Positions 1 to 11,700 of a stretch of DNA of 64,000 nucleotides are shown piece after piece. The position numbers and the translations under genes were made by a program. The notes under the pieces are model-generated. The model was given only the letters and a program-made list of their open reading frames with translations, ran no database searches and had not been told where the DNA came from. How positions within the stretch are numbered: the first letter of the stretch is position 1; each line of letters opens with the position of its first letter. This DNA is from Gonatopus flavifemur (lineage: Eukaryota > Arthropoda > Insecta > Hymenoptera > Dryinidae), in contig JAFFJZ010000001.1 in NCBI GenBank assembly GCA_018340375.1, positions 52,010,001 to 52,074,000 on the forward strand, read 5' to 3'.

Positions 1-3000
1 TTGATTCGTTGAATCAAAAATTTTTTTTTCCCATGTGCACGAAGGGAAATTTAGAATGAAATTTACTATAGCATTATTGCAACGAAAGAACATCGTGACT
101 TTTCAATAGAATTTACTATGAAACATCGTAAGACTTCATTCCCTGCTAAAAAATGAAAACTTTGGGATCTAAGGCCCTGTTTTGGGATAGGTTGAGGTGG
201 CACGTGCCAAGATAGGACACAAGATAGCTCTGGATGATCCAATTTTCAGAAAAGGAAATTTCTAGCCGAGTCATCATTTGGTAATAAATTTCATCATTAG
301 TTCGGTACGTTCTTCGTATATCTCTACCAAAATGAATTGAACTCTGAATTCCTCTCAGTGAAGATGAAGATTTACTATATCAACGGATTAACGAAATATA
401 TAAAATTCTATAAATTCAACGATTAACAGTTATTATAAATTGAACATAAATTATGTGCTTTGCGTATATCTACTAAATTTCTCTTTCATTTTTACATACG
501 TGACAAATTACTGAAATTCATTTTCACTTCTCGTCTGAGTTTATGCAAAAGTTACTTTTCTGATTAGCGTTAGATCAGTAGATAAGGAACGTCGTGCTAG
601 GAATTATCAGACGGATATACTGTACCTTTTGCACAAAATAAACACGATCGTCAAACAACGAAAGAGACTACTTGATAATGCTTGCAGCACACAGTTTATA
701 GCTTATATTTTTTCATTTCATGCTACAAAAAATCTTTCATTCCAAATTATATTTATAACGTGTTGAGAATTGAAGTAAAAAACTGAATTACATTCGCATT
801 TATGAGAGATAAATCGTAACCCGAATGTTACCTCTCGTTAATCGTGAAAGATGTTACTTTGATTTCAAAGAAGAAGCTTTCGAGAATTTTCAGATGATGC
901 TCTTTTCGAGGATTGCTTCTACCACACTGAGATACAAGAGTTTCGTTATAAAGGTTCTGAGAGTTTCGATTAAGCAAGGATTTTCAACAAAGTTTGAAAT
1001 TTTGTTCAAGGAACAGCTAGGTCGAACAAACTTACTCCATTGTGAGGAACATCGAAGGGAGAATTATCATCGATAATTCAAAAAATTTCTGATAGTTGAG
1101 TGCGGGATTAAAAGTACATTTTTTTCATTCTTCCACAAACGAGGCACAAGTTCGGCAGAATTCATTCTCTTCGTTTCTGGCAAAAAAAAACTTCGATATT
1201 AGAGGAAGATATGTTAGAAGAATGGTTGGTATATAAAGAGAATTCGTAAGAGATGAATGAGAATTTGTTTTCGACAATGGTTCATCAACCCGGAACTTTC
1301 TGATACATTTAACCTACACGAGAACGATAATATCTCTTCTTCTAACTGATCGATTGTCATTTACTTTAATAGCGTTATGAGGGAAGCGATCGACCATTAG
1401 TATTTTTTCCCACGATTTCGCTGCTGATGGAGGGAAACATCGAATAACGAAAGGAATTCGAGTTAGGGCGAGAGTAGTAAGTAATTGTTTAGTTACGGAG
1501 GATTTTGATATTTTTCGTTACTTCAAGGTATTCTTATGTTATGTAAAATAATATTTTATGGCATATTTATGTATACAGAGTCTGACGAATCAATTCGCTA
1601 TGAGAGTTACTCGCTTTTTTTACTGCTGCAAATACAATAATTAAAGCATAGGTATTTATTACTTGCCGCAGCGAGAGTTCACAGCTGTAACAGCACGGAA
1701 TTTGTGATTGATGTTTGAACAAAAAAAACAATTCAATTGCGATATTTTTGCTGCAGTATATACTAAACAAATAATTCTGAAATTTCTTCTCGAAAAATGG
1801 GGGCAGCAAAGATTTAGTAGCGTTTCTACTCACGTTTTAGAGAACAATTTCCCCACGAACTGGGGTTGGAATCTATTCCTGAAGTGAGGAAAAATTCCTC
1901 AGATTTCTTACAGTGCAGCTAGAGCTACTCGTTGTTACTGCTAACAATTAGTTCTCGTAACTAATTTTCAGCCATCTAAATATTAGCGAATCATTTCTTT
2001 TCGTGTATTGATTTTTACCTCCTTGAATCTACTGAATTCATTCCTCATTCCATGCAGAGGCATTTTTTTTTAAATATGAGAATCAGAATTTCCTAGCGGT
2101 TGAAGAAGACTTATTTAAAGTTCATATAAAAACGTACGTAATCTACGCGCATAACGATGATTCGATGTATATTTAATCTGAATGTTAATTACGATGAAAT
2201 TTGTTATTTCAAAAATTCGGTATGTCGACAAGAGAATCATCATATTCTCACTCATCGAGGGGAGTTCGAAGCTTCACTGTGAAGTTATTTAGGGAACTTC
2301 AGTCATGTTCTCTCATTCCTGAAGTTAAAGTAGATATCATGAACCTCACTTCAATCCCCAAAATTCCAGAAAATGGATGATCTTCTTTTAGACAAGTCTG
2401 AGTCAATCTACTCGCTTTATTAGTCTCAATTTTTAAACAAAAAATCATTTTCCTCCACTTTGATGGATCATTCGTCCGTACAATCCATCGGAATGAATTT
2501 TCATCCATTCATAAAAATGCGCAAAGAAACGAATATTTGAAAGGATCTTTTGTAACCACACAATCATTTTCTCACATCATACTGTACGCATATCTTTGAA
2601 TAATTTACGTGAATGATACTTGAGTGAAGTGCATATGCAATTTGTTATAATCCGATCACAGATTTAGTCATTAAAGTAAATCGTGTTCGTAATATCCTCA
2701 TTATATAGCGAGCACGATTCAAACAGTCATAAAACAAAGTACGTATCGTTACAGATAGCAGTTTCCCTTGATATTAGCAATACTACGTTAATGACGATCT
2801 ATCGTCTGTCAATGACTTTCAGTCGTCTCGTAACTCAACTACCACTTCATCGAGGAGCTCAGAAATCTATTTGTCTTAATCTCTTTATCATTTATCAATG
2901 CGGGAAACCGAATACTTTTCGCATAAAATCTACGTTTTATTTGGAAGTATTTTGAAACCTTCTATGATATTTTCAAGGAAGTCTATTATGGTTTTCTTCA

Positions 3001-6000
3001 ACATCTTTTCCAATTTGTAAAGAAACCTACGAAACGTTAATGCATTATGTATTTCGAAGCCTTTGTCGCTGGGAACATAAAGTGTATGTTAATGAACACT
3101 TGTCTGTAGTGTAAATATAATTCATTACAGAGCTCGGAGTCTTATTTCGCATTTTCCTTGTATTCTTTGAGTATATTTACCCAATTTTCCAAAAAAACAT
3201 CCACTAGACTTGATATATTCAAAAAAGAATTCTGTTTAACTTCCATGCACAGGAAATCCAAACATTGAATATCAAATTTACATAGATTATATACAGAATC
3301 GTTCGTGATATACATATGTACAGACAATTGTATATAATTTTTATTTCATTCGTATATAATTCTTCCACAAAGCTTCTATTCGAATAATTTCAGAATGCTA
3401 CACAGAATAACTTATAATAGGAAAATGTGGAAAATGAAAAAACATCGAATTGGGAATATTATTGAATAAATAAAAAGAATAAAAATATCCGGTCACTTAT
3501 TGAATATTCGAATTAAAAAGAACAAAGACCTAAGCCAAAAGTACAGCCAAAGTTATAGATAAATTTCACTCAATTGATTGTTCATCGTTAATCGAATATG
3601 AAATATAGATACATGTGTGGATAAGATACACCAAAATCCCCACCGTTTTCACTGAATTTTCCACACAGAGATAGTTTCACAAACCACGTTTTTTTAAATG
3701 TCACACTGCGAAACATTCCATAAACACGCGAGAATAATTGACTTTCCTTTCATTCTTTCTTTCGTTTCTTTCGTCTCAATGAAATACTTGGCGGTACGAA
3801 TTTATTTTTTTTTTTCTATCTGATTTCACGGTAACACGTGTGCGTACATTCGTTGTCAAACAGAAACTGATCGGCCCACTGAACGGACAACCTGCCATTC
3901 TCTGTCTTCTGAGTATATTCCTTCTCTCTATCACAAACACACAGACATATATATATGTACAGATATACACTCATTCCTTTTCAAACTTTTTCTTATACAC
4001 CCTTCGATGCGTGGGATGTACGGAAAAGATCAGCACTGCAATGCAGCAACTGCAACACACCACACAGCGAGATCCACCGATGTGGTCTTCTACATGTTTT
4101 CGTTATTTATGTGAGAAAAATCTATAAAAACTTCCCGAAACATTTAGGCAGATGGGTTGAGCGATGAGAAATAAAAGCATGTTGTACGTTGAAAACAACA
4201 TTACAGATGATACTTGGTAGAAATTATTTTAAGAATTGTTGTTTAGGCTGTTACGAGATGTTCCCATGCCTTGCAAGTCCCTCGTAAGGGCCTAATACGA
4301 TTATAACTGTTATAAAGTATATATTTGTTCTCTAGACTCATGAGATAAAATGTATTTCAGTTCACGATTTAATAACAGTTTTGCAACCTTTACAGAAAAT
4401 TGCATTCAAATTTGTTGACTTCGCCTTCCCTTGATTCTGAAAGATTTGAATCGAAATGAGATTATTTCATTCACATTTCAAGATTCGAAAGAGAAGAAAA
4501 TTGATTCGTTCGTTGAACGAGAGATATTCATGGATTTATAACAACAAATCAAGACGGAGGTTTATGATTTTCATCACGTTTGACAAAGTAATACATGTAG
4601 GTAATATATTGGAAAACATAACGGTTGGATTCGATGGAGCATGAAATATATTTTCCAATACTTGTTTTCAGGGCATGACAAATTCTGTGTTAAGAATTTA
4701 CTGCCACACTTGATGGAGAAATCATTGGAACAGACTGAAAAGCAGTTTACGAATAAGCTTCTTGTATGAAATATCATTATTTATCAAACAAGAGTGACTA
4801 AACTTATATAAGTTCAAATGAAACATGACTGACAACGAGAAAAATTGTGTATTAAGTACGAATCGCTCTACTTTCTAATGATTCAAGTATAACTTATTAT
4901 TTTACAATCGAACTCCAATGGCAATTGGAAGATTCTCAGCATATCATAAATACTCTCGATATTTGATACGGCCCTGACAAGGACTTCACAAGATTATTCG
5001 CAATCCCACGTATTTCTCAAGGCCCTGCCTGGGTTCAGCTGTGATGTAATGCCCTTAACGAGTACTGTAAAAAAAAGCTGTGTCAGAATCAACACCGCGC
5101 CAATTGTGTAGAAGTCTATCCCAAAATATCATCAGGTGTGGAATTTTTTTTAATTCAAGTGCAGCGTGTAATTTTCTTCACTTCGGATGAAATGGATGGA
5201 ATCGACACTCTAAATGTTACATTTAGATTTTGTGTGGGCAAACTGGACGTGGAAGGTACTCGAGTATACATCTGATGCGGCAGGGATGCAGGCTTAATGC
5301 AACCTTACATGGTTACACTCAACGATCAAGTTTATGAACTTATCATTGATTCTAAATTAACATTTCGAGAACACAAAATTGGATTTGGAATTGAAAATGT
5401 GAATCCAGCAGTTCTTCCAATATTTTTATCATAAAATAACCATGCAAAAAAAACATGATTGCATTTTTCCAAGAAAAATCTAAATTATCATGGAGTCAAT
5501 GAATTCATTGAACCTTATTTCAACCTCCAAACGAAACAATAAACCACCGAGATGAGGATTTCCCACAAAATCAACATACATCACGATCATTCATTTTAAT
5601 TAAAGTTAATTTTATTTTAAACTGACCTTATTTTGCGAATGTCACACACTAATTTGAATCGTGAGAATGAACCTGTTCATTGATAAATTCAAGTTTGAAG
5701 ATTTCATTGTACTCCACATATATCAGACAGCAATCATCGAACAAGGAATCATTTAGTAAAGGGACATTGATCCCCACCGCGGGACTTTCTCATTAGAGAA
5801 GTCTATATCAAGCCAAAAGTGTCTCTCGTATGACATTAACTGTCAGAAATAGCTTTTTATGACACTCTGAAATTATTGAGACATGTATTTGACATCTCAA
5901 AGCGTTGTTTCTCGGAAAGCTCCCGCTCGAAGCGAGGTAAATATAAAAGAGTTCGCTGAACTACTGTTCTTAAGATACAGATTTTCCTATTCTCACTTTG

Positions 6001-8387
6001 GATAACATTTGATACGAGATTATATCATTCGATGAACACGTCAACTCTCATCAATGAGTTTGTATTGAATCATCATTCCCTGAACCGTGAATTTCATTGA
6101 TTTTTTCCACTCAAACGAGGAAGTAAAACAAGAAAAATTGTCTACGCATCAGACGTGATAACAAGACAAACCACAAATGATGAAACATGATTGTAATGCG
6201 GAACAACATTATTCATCTCTGTCTCGAATCAAACTTCCGAAATATTTGTGTACCATTCGCGGATCCGTGGCTCGAAAACACGTTATTCTATAATGTTTCA
6301 CTGAACTCTATTATCTTCTCCGAGACTCTATGAAATTAGATGATACAAACTATATCCCTTTCGAACAAAAATAGATTGGTATAAAGAAAAGTTCAACGTG
6401 TTCGGGAAGCACACACGTATCATATGTTCAGCCACGTATAATTATGGATACTCTAGTATCCTTGAAATTCATCGCTCCTCTTGACTGCTTATAGACTGGC
6501 CGATTGGAGAGAAACGACCCTGAACTCGCCGCGTGCATGTAAAATCACGATGAAAAATGAGAAGTCACTTACGATATTCAATTGAAAGAACAACAACAAG
6601 AGCTTTCGATGAACAAAATAGTGTATTTGAGATATTATTCGAGTGGTATGTATTAATAATCAGAGTTATTCTTGAGATATTTAATGATTAAACATTTCTG
6701 TCGCGCGCCTATACGAATCGATCGAAGAATCTCTCATTGTCTCCTTCAATCGAATGAAACGGAAGAATAATTGAGAACGAATCGATTTATTCTCATCTGC
6801 TCTCGAGGATACAATGATATCTTGGACACATTGGGATCAATAACAATGGAAAATTCATATCGCGGTAATTGATAATAATGAACTACTTGTGACGCTGAGG
6901 AATATTTGAGAATCGTATGATGTGAAGTCTTTCATGATTTATATCAAATTTCTGTTAGCGAAGAAAAATAATTACACTTTGAAGTAATGATTGCAAATAC
7001 GTTGCAGAATCCGGTTGTGCGGTATGTAAACACATGCAACGACCCAAATTCCGTGGTCAACGTGAAGGTTTGGAAATCTGAAGTACCTTGAGTCTTATGA
7101 AGATGCGAAACAAAAATTGGAAAGTTTGTTCCTGCGTGTTTTTAATCGGGAATTCGAATCAACTGATTTCAGAATATATTTTTTTATTTCGATATTTATT
7201 TGGCTCTTCGCTATTACAAAAATGATGAATCGAACGATGTTCGATCGTTGCGAATTTTCATAATGATATATACTCTTGTATGGTAAGCACGATAGAGAGA
7301 AACGAAAGGAAGGAAAGAAATATCAAGATTGGTGAATTGCAAGGGATGTTGACTGTGATGAGTATGCGGAGATGAAAATGGTTGATGAAAGATAGATAGG
7401 GGTGAGAGGACGCAGCCTCGGGCACTGATCACTCCTCTTCCGATGAATCACAAAAACCTAATAAACTTTTTGTTTCTTTAATTACAGCACTCGTGTTGGG
7501 AATTCGTACGAATTCTCACTCCTCTTTCAAGTTGAAGAATTATTCATTAAATCGAAAAATTTTCAGACATAGTAACTCATAACTTCACTTCAAATATCAG
7601 AATCTTTCAAATAAGTTTTCTTTTTACGGTTTCTGGATCATCGAAAGCCAGGATATCGATGTCCAGCTTCAACATAAATTCCAACGACTCCTATCGTGTC
7701 GGTGAATAAAGCTGGTGTTTCTGTTCTGCTTCACAGAATGAAGTAATTCAACACGGATGATAAAGAAATAGCATAATCGGTTCTTGCATTTGTTCGTCGA
7801 TATCCTTCTCCTGGTAAAAAATGAGGTTACAGAACTAAAAACATTTGCCCCTCCAACACGTTATCCGAATGTAATCAAAATACATTGTGACGCGAATTGC
7901 AAAAATCTACCGCTACTGTATAAAAATTCAATCCAAAGTTCTCGATTTAGAATTATGTAAAACTTGTTATACATACGGTTCTTTGCACTGGGTGGGCACA
8001 ATATAAACTCGTAATGTTCAACACCGCATTGCGCTACCAAGATCGAAATAATCAGACACTATATATTCCATAAAGAGTGTCTTAAAGCCAACGTTGATTT
8101 TATAAACATACATTTGCATAGCAAAACGCTTCGACTCCACACCATTGTGTATGCGAAATAGTAATCGAATGTTCTTACCTCTAATAATCGTTTCCGTTGG
8201 TTTTGTTGTTTCGTGAAAGCCTCTTTCGTACGATTCTGATCGCCGAGATATCGGTATTTTGTATTGTTTCCAATCGCGTGGGATAAAAGAAACAAATCTT
8301 GAATTTATTGTTCTGCGCATATTTTTCTTTCGTTTTCGAGGTGAAAAATTTGATTTTCGCATGATAACGATCGAGAGACTTTCGAAG
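1..8387. other. 8.4 kb with no gene I can support
   Basis: A+T-rich, all frames closed at short intervals, with no ORF showing a known domain. An 83-codon ORF at 825-1076 and a 114-codon minus ORF at 8018-8362 are the most open but lack recognised content. Confidence 0.45.
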
Positions 8388-8428
8388 ATAAATTTATGTT
8401 TCGTAACACAGTGAGAAAATCGTTCAGT
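8388..8428 (+). promoter_or_regulatory. Possible core promoter of gene A
   Basis: An A/T-rich TATA-like run (ATAAATTTAT, 8388-8397) lies about 30 bp before TCAGT (8424-8428), the usual arthropod initiator. The spacing is right, but the implied leader before the ATG at 8434 is only about 9 nt, which is unusually short. Confidence 0.28.
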
Positions 8429-8433
8429 GAAGA

Positions 8434-8714
8434 ATGCATCGTTTTACGTGGACGATTATTTTTTCATTGCTCTTGCATTTAAAGATACTCGGATGGTCCG
8501 TACGCCTCGTAGAAACGAAAGAGTATCGAGAGAACGGGAGATCCTTTGAGGTACGAGATGATAATAATGATACGACGGACGAGAAGAAAAATTCGACAAA
8601 GCAACTTTGGTTGAGAAAGTACGGTAAGATAGAGGAACGTCTTATGAATATTCAAGCTATCGTCGTTAAGGATGAGGATGCTACGGGAAATTGCGTAACT
8701 GGCAGTCACGAATC
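8434..8714 (+). CDS. Gene A exon 1: signal peptide, charged pro-region and first S1 strand
   Basis: ATG at 8434 opens a 93-codon exon. MHRFTWTIIFSLLLHLKILG is a typical signal peptide. A hydrophilic Asp/Asn/Lys stretch follows, then LWLRKYGKIEERLMNIQAIV, which aligns with gene B exon 4. The exon ends at GAATC|GTAAGA in phase 2. There is no IVGG-type activation site. An 8-9 nt leader is implied if the TCAGT initiator at 8424 is used, so a different upstream start of transcription is also possible. Confidence 0.75.
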
Positions 8715-11700
8715 GTAAGAACATCATGATCTTCCATAAATATTTTATGTATACTATATATTTATATATAAATTTCGGAATTACCAGAATAATTTCCAAA
8801 GAGGAACGATTTAGCCTGGGAGATGCAGATTGGAAACGCCAACGATCAAGTTTGCGAACACTCAGAGAAAAACAAAAGGTTGCTGAAACAGCAAACCTCG
8901 AAAATTTGCTTTGCTCATATCGCGAAACTTGTTGCTGAATTAGCAAAAAATTTGCTATTACAGCAAAAATCTCGCTCTTTTAACAAGCACTTGCCATTCA
9001 GCAATCTGGAATTGTAGATATACAGACTTGCTGAACACATATCTTGCTGAAATAGCAATATTTTTGCTGTAACAGCAACCGTTTTGCTGATTTAGCAAAG
9101 CAGATTTTTCGGAATTGCTTTTTCAGCAAGAATTTTTCTCTGCGTGAATGAGGAATTGATTCCGCATTTGTGTTTCTTGAGAGACATATCAGGAATCAAA
9201 AATGATAAATTCGTAGAATATATTTATGTTTCGCTGGGAATGTGAATTATTTCTTCCGTTGAATTCTTTTACTTCTTATCAAATTTTTTTTCCTTGATAA
9301 TTCATTCGTTTGCAAGAATGCATTTTGGTATCACTCGAACTCGTTTAACAGTTTGATGGCTGATAAGGTTGATTCATGAATTCCATACTTCTTCGTTTAA
9401 TTGTACACGTTGATTTTACTTTGTATTTCTTAAGGACAATAATGAACGAGTGAGATCATTTTCAAGATACCACATTCATTTATCAGTGAGGAGTGAAATT
9501 GCAATAAGTAAAACGAATTTATGATAATTTCGAATTTTAATTTCAAGAGTATAAACAACGGTTCACTTTTACTATAGTACGGCAATAAAACTCTTTGAGT
9601 TGTGGTTTGCATGAAATTTGCTTTGCTGTAAAGTAACCTTGTTGCAAAGTTTTGATACAACAATGAAGACAAACGAAATTAAACGATCTAATATTTTCCA
9701 GTGATCATCGATATCTTATGTGCGCAGCTTCAATTTTATCCAGCAATTTTGTACTCACTTCGGCAAATTGCATAAGAGAAGCTATTGAATTCAGGTTTGT
9801 GAGTAATAAATTATGGAAGAATTAATACAATGAGAGGATAGAAAATTGTATGCCGTGCGCACTGTTCGATGCGAAAATAATAAAAATCCTGAACTTTTAC
9901 AGGCATAACATTCGCGCGCCTTTGGCTGTGATTATATCTCCCTTTACACCTGATCTTCAGCTCATCAAAGTGGATTCTTATCGTATCCATCCTTCTTACA
10001 CACAGAACTTTGCTGACAAAGATCATTTGAAATACAATATTGCTATTCTCAGATTAACGTGTCGGTGAGTGAGATAATAACGACCACGCTTGAAGAAGCA
10101 TCAACATCGTACATAAAAACATCATTGAATATACCCCGAGTCTTTCAATTTCATTACAGAATATCCAAAGATAATAATTATAACATCAAATTACCAAAAT
10201 CGCCAATACCGGAAATCTGTCGTTCACAGAAATGTAAAGTTGCGATCTACAAAAGAATAGGAAAGGTAACTGAATTGTGTGTCGAAAATAAATCTATATA
10301 TACTTTTGAAATACAATTGATTAACTGTCAAATGATTTTCAAAGACTTCGTTAATCGTGTACGAAGCTAAAGCGGATAATATTGAAACGGAAAGAAAGAA
10401 ACGAAATATCGATGTCTCTCGCTTCGATACCAACGATGAACGGAATTATTGGAATCCTTTGAATTCGGATCTTCCCGCTAACCGAGTAAATCAAACTCAG
10501 GGAAGGAAAAAAAGAATAAGAAGAAGAAGAGGATCGACTCAATCATCGTCCAATGAGAAACTTGCCGGTGAGGAGAATCGTCTTGTTTTAAGAAGGAGGA
10601 AATTCCATGAATTCCTGATATCATGTTAATTATCTATATGATTTTTATTGGAATGTAGAATCATACAACGTCACGTGTCTGAACAAGACGCATGCTTTGG
10701 TAGTCTGCTGCAAAGTTTGGTGCCGCCAAAGGCGGAATTAGAGATGAATTAAAGAGATTGCCAACATTTATGCAGGAAACTTGCCAAACTGGCAAGTTTC
10801 CCTCGAGCTAACCCTTTCACCACCATTACTACTTATCATGATATGAATTCTAAACTCGCTTCGATGAACAATCACATTATTGAGCATCGAAGAGAAAGAG
10901 AAAAAGAAGATGGAAAGTTCAATCGTGGAAAATATTCTAATTTGATGACCGTGTTAGAATCTTGGCAAAGTTAGCATTTTCAAGTTTTATTCCCTAGCGG
11001 ATATCGAAGCGAATACAAAGTGATCAATAATTGGTGAGTGATTGATTAGTAATTCGCGAGATGATTTGTCAAAATTTGCAATTCAAACAGATTTATATGT
11101 TTATATATTTTCTTTATTTTATGTTCTGGGTTCGCTTGAATATTGAACAGCTAGGAAATTCAGTCACTTTAAATAAAAATTCAATTAAAGTAAATGGATT
11201 TACTTCATTTGTCATAGCTACATTTTTCATTTCGGATAACTAGACTTTTATTCGCGCTTAGAACCCCTAAATTTCAGTCGCCGCAAGATCTACCAAGTGT
11301 CTTTCTTTCAGGGTATCTTTGAATGACAATGGAATTCTATCAGAAATCTAATAAAAATAAATAACGATTATACATTTTCTCAAATTTATAACATTTATTA
11401 GGAAACTCATTTCCCGCAAATCCACCTGGTAATAGAGATGATGTATATCAGTGGATGTCGGAACCAGAACATGACCGTGTGAACTTAACAGGATGTCCAC
11501 AAACTGGAGCAGCTGTAATGTTTGATGATACGCAGGTATTCGATAATTATTAAACCTTCATGAATAATTCAGTGAATTAATAATACACTGACAAAAAGAT
11601 ATGGTGGTGATGATAATAAGATTGCTGTCAGACCCAAATTGAGGTTATAATATCACAGGTATTATAGCCTAACTTCTGGTTGTAATGTTTACACTATCGT

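Noticed and set aside
8018..8362. 114-codon minus ORF, with a second frame (FLLSHAIGNNTKYRYLGD) ending at a GAG|GTAAGA donor
   Set aside because: Neither frame matches a family I know, and there is no partner exon. It overlaps the likely promoter side of gene A.
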